Shown in pieces: positions 44,259 through 55,840 of a stretch of 64,000 nt of DNA. The notes below the pieces were generated by a model that saw only the letters and a program-made list of their open reading frames with translations, ran no database searches and was not told the DNA's origin. The translations under genes and the position numbers were made by a program. How positions within the stretch are numbered: the stretch's first letter is position 1; every line of letters starts with the position of its first letter. Source of the stretch: Ichthyophis bannanicus (Eukaryota; Chordata; Amphibia; Gymnophiona; Ichthyophiidae); the NCBI GenBank assembly GCA_033557465.1, contig CM066033.1, positions 1,307,115,519 to 1,307,179,518 of the forward strand, given 5' to 3'.

Positions 44259-46676
44259 GTGGGTAACAGCATACACAACAATCCCCATGGGGGTTGTCGT
44301 AACATCCACAATGTGATTGCATTTGCACCACAATATGTTGGCAATAGCAGATCGTTTCATATGTGCGGGGGGGGTCTGTGTGCCATGGACTGTGGCAGGT
44401 GGTCACCCTCCCACCTATGCGTGGGGGTATACCCAACCTCACCCGTTGCACATCAACATGTTCACGGTGGTACATGTCTGTTGTAAGGATCTGTCACCCT
44501 CTCCCATCCCATATGCTCTCCATCATTAGACACACATGTGTGACCATCCTCCCTGCCCACACCAGGGAATACGTGGCTGTCTACCCATATAGGCTTGCAT
44601 GCAGCACAGGCAGACAAAGGTAGCTTGCTTCAGTCAGCTGATCACTGTTCACCAGCGCTTGTAGTCCCCAACCACTCATCCTCAGGACCTGCATCAACCT
44701 GTCTCACCCTCACCAGCTATCCCCCTGTTGTCACAATGCCGCCCTGGTGCTTAATAGTGGTCAAGGCAGGTCGAACATAAATAAAAGTAAAGTTGGGTTT
44801 GGTATGTTTCTCTTTCTAGGGCCCAAGGTTGTATAGCCTCGGTAGCATCCTGTATTACCAAAAATACCCAGAGAACAAAAGGTCATCGAGTGTAGGGAAA
44901 AATAAGGCTTTATTTCCCCTGGTTTGCACAAAGGTTCAAAGGATCGGCTTCAAACACCAACAGAAATCTCCTTACATCAGGTTACAAAAATCACAACTCA
45001 GATTCAAAACAAAAACTGTTCTTTTCACAGAAAGGTTACAAAACAAGCATTTCTATTTACACCGGTTTTAGTGCTCACTGGTTACATAAGCATTCCACGC
45101 TTCCTGTGGTGCAATAGCTGCAATCCATGTCTTCCTCTGAAAGGGATTCTACCTCTTCCACTTGCATCGGTTCCTCCAGCAAAGTATCTGAGACAAAGTC
45201 AGCAGTTCCCGGCAAGCTATAGTTAGGTCTCATCCAAATGCTGTATGACCTCCCAGTGTTTGGAGTTTAGCGTGGGGCGTCGTCCATGAGCATTTTTACA
45301 GTGTGAATCTCTTTCTTTCTTCCAAGGGTTTACAGGCACTTCCTGCAAACCTGGCTTACTTAAAAGTTTCTTATTCAATAAAAACGTTTCATACCTTTTA
45401 TTTTGAGCAGTGGGACATGTACAGGGAGCTTCTGTCTCTTGCCCTTTCCATAGGCTGTTTCCAATACAATATGGTTTACCTTGTAACTCTTGCTTCTTTC
45501 CTGAGGATGAGGCTTGTGGCCTACTCCTAGGGAGATTCTGCCTTGCTCCAGCAATATGGCTTGGGTTCTGCCCACAGCAATCACAATGCAGCTTTTGCGT
45601 ACCTGAATCTCTTGGACCCTTTTGTAGTCTCTGTCCATTCAGGTTCCTTTGGCTTGTACTCTTTCCTGCACGCCAGCAGTGTCTGTAGCTTCTGCAGCTC
45701 CTGCCGCTCCTTCGGCTTCTGAAGGTTCTGCAGCTTCTCTGCGGCCTTCTCTGCTGCTTCTGGCTTTAAGGCTACTTCTGCCTGTCCAGTCACTTCTGCT
45801 CGGCACAGCACTTCTTCCAGAGCTCTCCCTGCTCCTACTTCTCCTCCTGCTCCTCCTGTACTCCCTGCTCCTCCTGTTCTCCCTGGTCCTCCTGTTCTTG
45901 CCTTCCCTCCAGTCTTTCTGACTTCCTTTAAAAGGAGTTCCTGTCTTCCTGGATTGGAGGCTGGCTGGTTTTAGGTTATACCCTGTAGGGCGTGGATCCT
46001 CAGTCTTCCAGAGGTCCCTCTTGCTCCCCCTATCAGGCTCCTGCAAATACTGCAGCTTATGCACGTCTTTTTTCAAGTTTAAAACATTTTCTTCTATGCC
46101 CTGCTGGTCTGCTGCATCACACTGTAAAGCTCCCCTCTTACCCTTCCTGCCACATACCTGCTGCTAGCCTTTTCCCCTATTGCCCCACAAGCATGGTGCA
46201 TCAGATATGGTGCCCACACATCACAGGCAGCATACATGTGACCATAGCTGTTGGGACACATTGCACATCACAGGAGCACCATGGGACACAGACACCTACG
46301 CACATGGGCAGTCCCCACAACTGCGTGTGGAGACAGTCCATGTATGTTACCATGCATACACATAGGGATCTACACACATGTCCCATGCTCACGTCCACAG
46401 TCTGTCTGTAAGGGAGACACATGACCATTGTGATGTAATAACCCAACTGTATTTAAAAACATATGTACAACAGGTATTGTATACCAAAGCCCACATGTTG
46501 GGTCTCGGGAGACAGGACAGTACAGGGCACGTGTGTGGGCACCACAGGGACCATCACACACTCCTGGGACGCCCATCAGGGGATGGCTGTCAAGATGCAC
46601 CGCTCATACCAGTCACACGCTGCATCTCGGCAGTCATCCACTGAATGGAGCCTGCCAGCCACTGGATGGTGCGGTC
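44259..46676. other. Unassigned Harbinger interior
   Basis: No further SANT gene 1 exon was identified. About 44770-46150 differs in composition and could be a separate insertion. It includes a CTCCTGCTCCTCCTG-type low-complexity tract (45780-45900) that gives a spurious Arg/Ser-rich frame on the minus strand. No terminal repeat or domain allows it to be named. Confidence 0.4.
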
Positions 46677-48887
46677 CTAGGCCTGCTGGCATTGCAGCAT
46701 GTCATCCATTGCCACATACAGGTCCCGGATGCACCTGCCACCACAGGTGCCAGGTGTCTGTGTGGTGGCATGTGCGTGGGCCCTATCTGTGACAATGGGT
46801 GGCGTAGCTACACCCAGATGGGCACCATCGCCACACACATGCGTCATTTGGCAGGGACCCACATTGCCCTGTGCTGTCCTGTATTCCCTCCCACCCTCCC
46901 CCACCCTCCACACACCCCTCCTCCCCCCTGGCACCTCCCACCCACCCTCGCCACCCTCCACGCTCTCCTCCTCCTCCTCACCCTCCAAAACGTCACATAC
47001 ACTCTCACCCACCCCACCCTCCCGCCCCACCCCACCCTCCACCCCTTCCATGTCCTCTTCCGCCTCTGCTGCCTCCTCCTCCTCTGCCGCCTCCTCCTCC
47101 TCCTCCTCCACCTCCTCCTCCTCATCCTCCTCCTCTGCCTCCTTCTCCTCCTCCACCGGCTGGACTGCAGCTGTGGGGCGTGTTGTGGGTGGCCCTGAGG
47201 TTGATGTCCCCTCATCAGCAGCAGCAGCTTCTGTGGGGGAAGACAGTCATTAGCACACCATCATGCAATTATAATGCCACATAAACATAGTGTGGCCTCC
47301 CACAGGCCGTTGCCCACTGTGACATGCTGTACTGTGCTGCAGGGGCCGCAACACTCACCGCCACATTGCTGCAGCGCCCTCCTTTGTAGCCGCTTGAGGA
47401 CACCCAGGCAGTGCAGCCACAACTCACGTCCCTTTTTCTGTAGGTCCTCCACCTGGGTAGGAATGCAATGGGTGGGAACATTAAGGGCCAGATATCTCTG
47501 GTGGGTGCCCAATGCATATCACACATCACTACATACAGCAGGGTGCTGCTGCTGCTCATGCCAGTGGGTCCTATACTACCTGTTGCCAGCGCCGCCTGCA
47601 TGTGTGGCTGTGGGTCTGGGCATGTGTGGGGTGCCATCTACATGTCATTTGGGCAACCCCACAGACCAGCCTTACCCAGATCCTACGCCCTATGCTCTCC
47701 TTGCATTACATGGCAGCACATGCCATGTGTGGGGTAGGTATGCTGGTCTACAGGGGAGGTGTTTCTTGACCCCTGTGGGGTCCGGTACACACCTGTGTGT
47801 TTGCATAACCTACACACATCCGCAGACACACACGCCATGCCACCATGATATCTGTATTGGAACATGTGTGATGTGTTCTGGTGTCGCGCGGGGATTGGGT
47901 GACCCTGAACACATCACCAGGAACCACTACCAGAACACCAGGATGTGTACTCTACCTGTGTGGACACAACTAGGGCCTCCTCTGAACAGGGTATTTGTGG
48001 TCGACTGCAACAGGAGCATGCACCAACACACCTACCTGGGCTATAGACCTCTGTAATGAGGTCCAGGGCCTCCTGGGGTTAGAGCAGAGCTGTGAGAATG
48101 AAACAGATGCAGGTACCCTGGCACCAGGATCTTTAATTGACCTCTGTAATCATGGCCAGGGCCTCCTGGAGTTAGGGCAGAGCTGTGAGAATGAAACAGA
48201 TGCAGGTACCCTAACACCAGGATCTTTAATTGACCTCTGTAATCAGGTCCAGGGCCTCCTGGAGTTAGGGCAGAGCTGTGAGAATGAAACAGATGCAGGT
48301 ACCCTAACACCAGGATCTTTAATTGACCTCTGTGTTCAGGTCCAGGGCCACCTGGGGTTAGGGCAGAGCTCTGAGACTGACACAGATGCAGTTAACCTAA
48401 CAACAGGATCTATGCTAGACCTCTGTAACCATGTGTGACGCCTCCTGGGGATGGAGCAGACATTTGGGACCACATCACACGCAGGTAACATAACACTAGG
48501 ATGTGTAATAGACCCGTGTGATCAGGTCTGTGGGCATTCTGGGGATAGGGCAGTATTGCAATCCACAACATACGCATCTACAGTGGCAACAGCTTGGCCC
48601 ACAGACTGGTATTTCCACCATGCTCTGCATGTATGATATGTGATGCTTGCTGTATTTGTGTTGCACAACCGTCATTGTGTGACCTGTCCCCATACACTTA
48701 CTTCACGGGGGTAGTCGGCAGATCGGTTGTACCGCCTGGTGAGGCGCACCCATGCTCTCCTCACCTGTGCAAGGTCCTACCTCTTTGCCGTGCCCGGGAA
48801 CAAACGGCTCTGTCTGGTGCAGATCAGTTCGCTCAGGATCCTGAGCTCCCTCCGGGTAAATGCGGGCTTCCGTGAACGCCTGTCCAT
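46677..48887 (-). pseudogene. Second Myb/SANT-like gene with acidic C-terminus
   Basis: Exon 1 (48887-48702) encodes FTRRELRILSELICTR, RLFPGTAKR and VRRAWVRLTRRYNR, a compact SANT/Myb-like domain distinct from gene 1, with an in-frame TAG at 48777-48779. It ends in a good donor (GAA|GTAAGT). Later exons are 47452-47359 (VEDLQKKGRELWLHCLGVLK) and 47230-46677, both with GT/AG borders. The last is extremely Glu-rich, then reads RCIRDLYVAMDDMLQCQQA before TAG at 46679-46677. Intermediate exons may be missing. An acidic tail after a DNA-binding domain suggests a nuclear regulator or transposition partner. One stop makes this copy a probable pseudogene. Confidence 0.62.
48048..48600 (+). repeat. 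93-bp tandem repeat, about six units
   Basis: Units start at 48048, 48141, 48234, 48327, 48420 and 48513, exactly 93 bp apart, each opening CCTCTGTAAT or a variant. Units 2 and 3 are almost identical; the last two have decayed. Because 93 is a multiple of three, the plus strand is open as a 31-residue repeat through 48438, and a minus frame is also open over three units. The array lies in an intron of the second SANT gene, so coding is unlikely. Confidence 0.92.
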
Positions 48888-48898
48888 TTTTTCACTCT

Positions 48899-48981
48899 CG
48901 AGATAGCACGTGTACGTGCGCGACAGCTTGATGACACACATGGCGCATGCGCCGTCTCGCGCACGTACACACGCTATCTCG
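48899..48981. promoter_or_regulatory. Inverted repeat upstream of second SANT gene
   Basis: 25-nt arms (48899-48923 and 48957-48981, core CGAGATAGC...GTACGTGCGCGA) with two mismatches enclose a perfect GGCGCATGCGCC palindrome at 48942-48953. It lies 12 bp ahead of the ATG at 48887. The CATGCGC core recurs many times in the divergent promoter at 40.4-40.7 kb, which suggests a shared binding site within the element. Confidence 0.6.
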
Positions 48982-49154
48982 CGGTACTACGTGCTACCTG
49001 GCACAATTACGGTGCACAGCACACATGGGATTTTGATGGCCAGATCAAGTCATAGTATTCTTATCGGAACAATGAAACGCGCTGCTATCGGTATGGGCCG
49101 CTTCTCCAGTCCCCATACACCTGATCTCGCCGCCACGCCACCATTTATTAATTA

Positions 49155-49440
49155 TAGGGAGGAGTGGTCTAGTGGTTAGGACAAGGTACTTCAGGCCGGA
49201 GGGCCGGGGGTTCAAGTCCCACCTGGGGACAGCAATCTCAGGCCGGAGGGACTGGGATTTCTAGTCCTATAGGCACTCCTTGTGGTCTTGGGCAAGCCAC
49301 TTAACCCTCCATTGCCCATGTTCCCTGTAAGTATTAGCATATGTGTCTCATATCCCCTCGTGTTAAATGTATCCCCCAATTGACCGCTTTGACCCGGTGA
49401 AAAGCAGAATATAAATACAGCTAAATAAATAAATAAAATA
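49155..49440 (+). mobile_element. tRNA-derived SINE
   Basis: A box TGGTCTAGTGGTTAGG, B box GGTTCAAGTCCCAC, repeated CAGGCCGGAGGG phrase, central GGGCAAGCCACTTAACCCTC. The tail GACCGCTTTGACCCGGTGAA ends AAATAAATAAATAAAAT. The head is close to the 12146 copy, but the tail is of a second type, shared with 55084. Confidence 0.88.
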
Positions 49441-49677
49441 ATTGGTGAATTAGTGTTTACATTATGGCGGTGAGGCTCCCCGGCGTTGGCCAGTGGGCGC
49501 ATTATAGGGCGCCTTAGCTTGCGGCTCCCTGTAATGCGCCTTCTACGGCCCATGCTCAGCGCCACCATAGTCTACAGGACTAGGGTGAGTGGGTATGTTG
49601 GCATTACCCGCACACTACAGAGATATGTCTAACTGTTACAGCCATGCAAAAAGGTGACACTTCAGACACTCTTCCTA

Positions 49678-49918
49678 ATGTTGTTGCACTGGGGATTTGA
49701 ACCTATGAGAGCTGGCTGTATAGTCACTGTATTAACCAGTGTGCTATGCCTCTATGGCCATTGTCATAGCTAGGACTGACTACACAACAACTGCACGTCA
49801 ACGCATACATTCTGCTGTGCTTACTGGGATAGCAGAGACCCACAACTAAGGCAGTTTCCAGGCCATGTTACCATAGGGAAATGACTGTGGAGGCAGAGGT
49901 CATGGGTTTGATCCCACA
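49678..49918. repeat. Two tRNA-like modules at Harbinger right side
   Basis: The minus module (about 49757-49680) has ATAGCACACTGGTTAA and AGGTTCAAATCCCC. The plus module (about 49867-49918) keeps GGGTTTGATCCCAC but has a weak A box. The second is the homologue of 12906-12973 in the smaller element. Same architecture as the modules at 32272-33885. Confidence 0.5.
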
Positions 49919-50052
49919 GTGGTGTTATGTAAGAAGGCTGTCTGAGGCATTACCCTTTAATTTAAATCAGTGCTGTCTGAGGCATTTCCTTTTTAAATTT
50001 AAATTAGTGCTGCCAGCAAAAACACCCTCACAGTGCCGTAACCTAAGGTGCC

Positions 50053-53000
50053 AAAGCCCAGCCAAACTAAATCAACCTCTTAGTAGATAATATTTTTTGT
50101 TGGAATGGCCAGCTCAGTGAAGAGGAAGTTTTCCACTCACCGCTGTGGCCCGTCCTTTTCAATTATTTAATTTTTCAAAAAATGCTCTGTTTTTTAAAAA
50201 AAAGGAAGCTATAACTTAGCTGTATAATACAGGCTGTCAGCACTACCGCAAACAGTAGTTTTCAAAACAACGACGTGTCACGTTTCGTGGTAACTCTGAT
50301 AATCCCCCTGCTTCAGGTCAAAACCCTGTCCGGTGACAATTCAGCCTTTAGAAAAACTTTCCACTAAGAACGTTTTTTTATACCCTAATGTTCCAGACGT
50401 AAGCTCAAACATTCCGCTAACGCGGGGAATTTAAACTGAAAGATCCAATCAGAGGAAAGGGAAGAGGAGCCACCAAACAGGAACCGCCTCCCCAAACAGA
50501 GAACACTAAAAAATTAGTATGAAACCGTATGCCAGTCCACTTGCATATTGAGACCCATTGGGTGAACAGTGTTTAGCAGAAAAATCCATTTTTGCTCCAG
50601 GTTCTGCAAAGATTGAATGTGATTGCCTCCTCGAGGGTTGGGCGGCACATAATCAAGTACTCGCCATTGAAGCGAGTCAAAAGAATGTGATTTGTTTAAG
50701 CAGTGATCCACCACCGATGCTGTTAAAGATTTAGTTTGAAGCTGAGAGGCATGTTCTCCAAGTCGCGTCTTAAAAGGACGTGATGTACGGCCCACATAAT
50801 AGAGATCGCACGGGTAAACAATGAGATACACAACAAAACATGAAGTACAGCACGTATGCCAACGAGCCTTTTATGTTCTCAAAGTGTGCTTATCCACCCA
50901 TTGGAGACCCGATAACGTGTTCAGGCAAAAGTTACAAGATCCGCATGGAAAATGGCCCGCTTGATCATGAAATGCTAGGGGGCGATCAATAGGTGATGTA
51001 GTCTTCACCAGTAGATCCCGTAGATTAGCTTTTCGGGAATAAGCAATCTGTAACTGCTTCCTAAAACAAGTATGCAATCCCAAAATGGGCCAGAATTTGT
51101 GGATCAGTTTAATCATTGCTGATGAACCCTTCATATAAGGAAAAACCCCTGTGATCCTATCTTGCAGACCCACAGGAGCCGAAGAATCAAGCAACCATTC
51201 CCTATGTAGGTATCGAGCCTGTTTGTATGCCAGTTTTATCACCGATTGTGGATAGCCCCTAGCTAACAAACGGGAGCTAAGATCTTTTGCATGCACTTTA
51301 AAAACAGCTAACAAAGTGCAATTACGATGGAGGCGTAAGAACTGACCAAACGGTAAGCCTTTTTTTAGTGCCGGAGGGTGGAAACTGTCATACCGCAGTA
51401 GAGTGTTCCTCTGAACTGGCTTACGATACAAAGATGTCGTGAGACCAGTTGAAGTCAGTTCAATCATTATATCCAGAAATTGAATTCTTTGAGTTTCAAC
51501 TTGTGCTGTAAATTGTATGTTACTCTTAAAAGAATTCAAAGACTGTAGAAACAACTCCAATTCCTCCTTGATGCCTGTCCATAAAAAGAATATGTCATCT
51601 AAAAATCTCCTCCAAAAGGGAATATTTATGAACAACGGAGGAGAGTACACATACTGTTCTTCAAACCAAGCCATATAGATAGTGGCTATAGAGGGGGCCA
51701 CAGTGGCTCCCATAGCTATGCCAAATGTCTGGAGGTAATGTTGCTGTTGATACAGAAAAAAATTCTTGTTAAGGACCAGAGCTAATAATTCCAGAAAAAA
51801 ACTTCTGGGAATATGTTCAGGGAGGGCTAAAGGATAATTTTCCAAGCCTTCCAACACTTCCCTCTGGTCGATATTAGTGTATAATGATTGGACATCTAAG
51901 GTTACAATATGGGAATATGTAGATATTGCAGTACAGGGAGCCAGTTGTTTCAAAAAATCCCTGGTATCACGGATATATGAAGGTACTGTGATTGCTATAG
52001 GTTGCAAAATCATATCGCAAAACTTAGAAAGTGGCTCTAACACAGAGTCCCTACAGGACACTATCAGGCGGCCTGGAGGGTTGAGTAACGTCTTATGAAT
52101 TTTTGGTACTAAATAAAAAATCGGTGTTTTAGGGTGTTTATTGATAAGAAATTCAGACTCCTGTTTGGTTATCCAGTTATTAAGAAAAGCTTGGGACACT
52201 AGCTCTTGTATAGTGGTCATGAGTTCCACCATAGGATCATTTATCAGAATATAATTAGTACGATTGTCAAGATGCTTAGACATTTCTCGGTCATATTATT
52301 CAGTGGACCAGACCACCGTCGCACCCCCTTTGTCAGCCCTTCTAATTATAATTAGATCCGAGGTAGACAACTGCTTGAGGGCCTCAAAAGAATCCCGAGA
52401 CAAGTTGTTATAACCAGAAAAACAATTTAATTTTTCCAATTGTACTAAATCCTTCAGGATCAGGTCTTGATAAGTAGAAATTGCCGCGTCCACTAATCCC
52501 GGAGGTTGCCATTTAGAAGATTTCTTTACCAGTAAGGTGTCCAAAGGGCTGCCTTGATTGGAAAAATAATATATAACTCTCAGTTTCCTAAAAAAGTTAT
52601 ATAATGCCACTCTCATCTGGAAACCATCATACCGTGGAGAGGGAACATACGATAAACCAAGTTCCAGGACCCTAAGTTGTTCCTGTGGGAGCTCCTGGCC
52701 TGATAAATTTATAACTGATGATTCTTTGTTTTGGATCTGGTGTCCGGGCCCACCCAAAAATCCTGATGGTAAGTATCCCGAGGTCTACGGCCATGAGAGG
52801 AATTACCCCTCTGGGGTTTCAATGAAGCAGAATTCTTTTTGTTCTTATTAGTACTAGGTTCATCAGAATCCACCGCCGAGGAATCCTCCGAACTGGAAGC
52901 AAAAGAGACTTTCTTACTACGGTTATGAGATGTGTGAGACAGCCATTTATAAACACAATTATTCTCATAGTCCGATTTGTCCCTCTTAAATTTATTGATT

Positions 53001-53825
53001 TTAAGACTCCGAATATGATCCCAAAAAGATGCTAGTTGTTTCTCCATCTCCACCCATTGGGTTTGAAAACTTTGTAACTCAAGTGTCTCCAAGATTTTCC
53101 CTTTCAAAATAACCATTTGAGAAGTCAGTTTTTCTTGTTCTTGCAGGGAGCGTTCCAGTAGTAATGCTATTAAATCAAAACTACACTTATTGAGTATGGC
53201 ATTCCACTTATCCAGAAAGCACTGATCCTCAGTGAATTGCTTCGGAGGTTTGATAATCCGAAGCCCTCTAGGAATAATCGAGGATTTTAAGTATTGTGCC
53301 ATTGCTGAACCGTGGAGATTAGCCCGCACCAATTTTTTATGTACATCCTTAAGCTCTAAAATAGTGGGAGGCAATTCTGTTGCTGCATCCAATACTTCCA
53401 CATCATCATCAAACGATGATTTTTGTTTCTTCAGTTGAGTTGTTCATCTGTATAAGCAAACGTGTCTGAAGCCATAGGTACAAAATAGGTCTAACAAAAA
53501 GATTAGAAAGAACCCAGAAAAAACCTCATGCCAGGTCAACAATAACAAGACTATACCAAAGCCCAGCCAAACTAAATCAACCTCTTAGTAGATAATATTT
53601 TTTGTTGGAATGGCCAGCTCAGTGAAGAGGAAGCAGGGGGATTATCAGAGTTATCCCGAAACGTGACACGTCGTCGTTTTGAAAACTACTATTTGTGGTA
53701 GTGCTGACAGCCTGTATTATACAGCTAAGTTATAGCTTCTTTTTTTAAAAAAAAACAGAGTGTTTTTCGAAAAATTAAATAATTAAAAAGGACGGGCCAC
53801 AGCGGTGAGTGGAAAACTTCCTCTT
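50053..53825 (-). mobile_element. Penelope-like element 1, nearly full length
   Basis: AAAGCCCAGCCAAACTAAAT begins a ~75-bp segment found as direct copies at 50053 and about 53557. About 50123-50325 is repeated in inverted form at about 53630-53825 (including GACGGGCCACAGCGGTGAGT). Direct pLTRs plus an inverted end piece are typical of Penelope-like elements. A GAAACGTGACACGTC motif at 53658-53672 parallels the hammerhead 3' half. The pol gene fills the minus strand between them. The element adjoins Harbinger sequence on the left and another Penelope element on the right. Confidence 0.85.
50514..53401 (-). pseudogene. Penelope polyprotein: RT plus GIY-YIG endonuclease
   Basis: The N-terminal region (53401-52709) is charged with a Ser/Asn-rich basic tract. 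One frame change at about 52730 leads into the polymerase frame, which stays constant to 50514 except for TAA at about 52296 and 50871. RT motifs: LVPKIHKTLLNPPGRLIVSC, VTLDVQSLYTNID (motif A Asp), GIAMGATVAPSIATIYMAW (motif B) and RRFLDDIFFLWTG (motif C, FLDD). The C-terminal GIY-YIG nuclease has CDLYYVGRTSRPFKTRLGEH. These proteins prime reverse transcription at nicked or terminal DNA. Only three lesions separate it from an intact gene. Confidence 0.88.
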
Positions 53826-54400
53826 CCTAATATACGCTGGAATCTCCAACAACAATGGTCTTAAAAAAGAATCTGTAAATATGGAAAGAGGTTCAAGAAC
53901 TGTCCCATGCGTAGAAACTATGGGACGCCCAGGTGGATGTTGTAAATTTTTATGAATCTTGGGCAATAAGTAAAATTTGGCTAATGAGGGACCACGAACA
54001 TTTAGAAAGGCAAACTCCTTTTTAGAAATCAATTTGGCTGCCAAGGCTTCTGTGGTGAGATCTTTAATAACATTTTGCAAACGCACTGTGGGATCCTGAG
54101 TCAACACCTCATATGCAGTCAAATCAGTCAACTGATGTTGGGCCTCCTGTACATAATCATCGCGGGGCCAGACCACTACTGCACCCCTTTTCTCTGCATT
54201 CTGAATCACCAGATCCGTCCTGGCAAGCAACTCATTCACAGCTTCTCTGCACGAGTCAACGCTGAAAACATCGGCCAGCCAGTGCCCTCCAAATTCTGCA
54301 CATCTCGCAGCACCAACTGCTTAAAGATGGACAATGCGGGAGGTAACTGCCCCGGCGGACTCCAAGTAGACTAACATCCTGGATTTTAGATGATTTCTTG
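53826..54400 (-). pseudogene. Penelope-like element 2, RT N-terminal fragment
   Basis: The minus strand (54239 to about 53830) reads AEKRGAVVVWPRDDYVQEA, then FYLLPKIHKNLQHPPGRPIV and GTVLEPLSIFTDSFLRPLLL, the conserved N-terminal and fingers region of Penelope RTs. It stops being Penelope-like exactly where element 1 begins. Upstream coding continues in another frame to about 54400. Sequence differs clearly from element 1, so it is a separate subfamily. Confidence 0.82.
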
Positions 54401-55083
54401 CTTCAGGCCATATCACCAGCCACTAAGGGTCAAGTCCAGCACGGTTGCACATACTGCCAGTATCACTGAAGCACAGGTGATATGTTCCAGACCTCAGCAA
54501 TGTGAAATCAGAGCTGAGCACTGGGCAGATAGGCAGATCAGGTCATGCAGAGCCCAAGCCCACATGTGAAACAAGAGAGGGCCAATGGTAGGAATGAAAC
54601 CTTGATGGGCAGAGAGGTCAGGCCTCCCTGTTTGCCAAACAAGAGAGACAATCACAGCAGAGCTCATTATCATGATAGGCGAGGAGGACTTAAAGCACAG
54701 AGATCACAGCAGGCCCACAGCAGCAGCAATTAAACTGCAGCAGGTAGAAGCCCAGCAGGTGAACATTGTATTGGGGGAAAACAGCTTACCTACAAAAAAA
54801 AGCAGGTAGAGACAGGAGAAAAGAGAGAATGGTTGCTTCTGAACACTAAAATCCTACCTGCTGAAGTCAGAAATCACCTCCTTCCGCCCGATCCATCATT
54901 CATTCATACTTTCCTGCACTGGTCTTTCAGTTTCTCTCCCACTGACAAGCCCCTTTTCCATCCCCTCACTCATTCAGCACGTCTGCCTCTGATATATGCC
55001 ATCCACTCATTCCGCTACTCATAACCTCTGCATCCACTCACTTAGTCACTCAGTACCCTCCAGCCTTCCACTCATGCTACTAC
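54401..55083. other. Unassigned sequence
   Basis: No domain or repeat recognised. Purine-rich to about 54830, then pyrimidine-rich with CACTCATTC-type phrases that recur around 55960-56100, so the two stretches may once have been contiguous around the SINE and L2. Confidence 0.4.
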
Positions 55084-55362
55084 TACTGATCAGTGGTTGG
55101 GACAGGTTACCTCAGGCTGGAGGGCCAGGGGTTCAATTCCCACATAGGGACAAGCAATCTCAGGCCGGAGGGACTGGGGTCTCTAGTCCCATGGCCACTC
55201 CTTGTGGCCTTGGGAAAGCCACTTAACCCTCCATTGCATCAGGTATGCTTAGATTGTGAGCCCTTTGGGGACAAGGGAATAAAAAGTACCTGTTAGCATA
55301 TATCTGTAAACCGCTTTGACCTGGTGAAAAGTGGTATATAAGCACAGCTAAATAAATAAATA
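55084..55362 (+). mobile_element. tRNA-derived SINE
   Basis: Starts in the tRNA head (TCAGTGGTTGGGACAGG), B box GGTTCAATTCCCAC, duplicated CTCAGGCYGGAGG, central GGGAAAGCCACTTAACCCTC. Ends GTGGTATATAAGCACAGC and AAATAAATAAATA. The GTAAACCGCTTTGACCTGGT tail matches the 49155 copy. Confidence 0.88.
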
Positions 55363-55364
55363 CA

Positions 55365-55840
55365 AGGCATATACAGCGCTGTACAGATGCATGTAAAAGA
55401 CAGCCCCTGCTCATCAGAGCTTACAATCTAGTCAAGACAGACAACACAGCAGCTGTGAACAAGCATACATCTAGGGATATGGTAAGGAAACACATAGGAG
55501 ACAAAGTGGATCAGGATCCAAAAGCAGCCTTAAAGAGGTGAGTTTTCAGCCTGAATCTGAAAAGGGCCAGAGAAGGCGCCTGACGTACAGACTCAGATAG
55601 TTTGTTCTAGGCATAAGGAGCAGCAAGGTGAAAGGATCGAAGTCTGGAGTTGACTGTAGAAGAGAAGGGCACAGATAGAAGCGATCTTCCAGTTGAGCAG
55701 AGTTCCCGAGGAGGGGTCTTAGGAGAGATAATAGAGATAAGGTAGTGCAAAGCAGCAGAATGAGTGCACTTATAGGTCAGGAGGGGAACTTTGAACTGGA
55801 TGCGGAAATCAAGAGAGAGCCAATGAAGTGGCTTGAGAAA
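55365..55840 (-). pseudogene. L2-clade LINE C-terminus and tail, antisense
   Basis: On the minus strand the C-terminal coding block (about 55660-55510) has the TTCGATCCTTTCACCTTGCT and CCTTATGCCTAGAACAAAC phrases seen at 26640-26690. The tail with ACTAGATTGTAAGCTCTGAT follows, down to 55365. Upstream to 55840 is diverged L2 coding sequence (CAAGCCACTTCATTGGCTCT). Confidence 0.75.

Larger units (their letters stand above)
32053..50052. mobile_element. Very large PIF/Harbinger transposon, right end truncated
   Basis: The left end GGGGTATGTTTACTAAACCG follows TTA at 32050-32052, a standard Harbinger target. It contains a HARBI1-like nuclease, two Myb/SANT-like genes, tRNA-like modules and internal palindromes, plus later L2 and SINE insertions. 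The right border is inferred: 49861-50052 matches the right region of the 10119-13593 derivative (12930-13070) and is cut off by a Penelope element before the terminal repeat. Whether everything between belonged to one element is inference, supported by matching end modules and coherent gene content. Confidence 0.7.

Noticed and set aside
45639..46076. Arg/Ser-rich minus-strand frame resembling an SR protein
   Set aside because: Produced by a CTCCTG low-complexity tract; no RRM, no splice or promoter context.
46871..47284. Ser/Pro/Leu-rich plus-strand frames
   Set aside because: Antisense of the Glu-rich exon of the second SANT gene; the minus frame has splice borders and a plausible stop.
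48048..48438. Repeat protein gene
   Set aside because: The open frame has no supported start, lies within a minisatellite and inside an intron of the opposite-strand gene.
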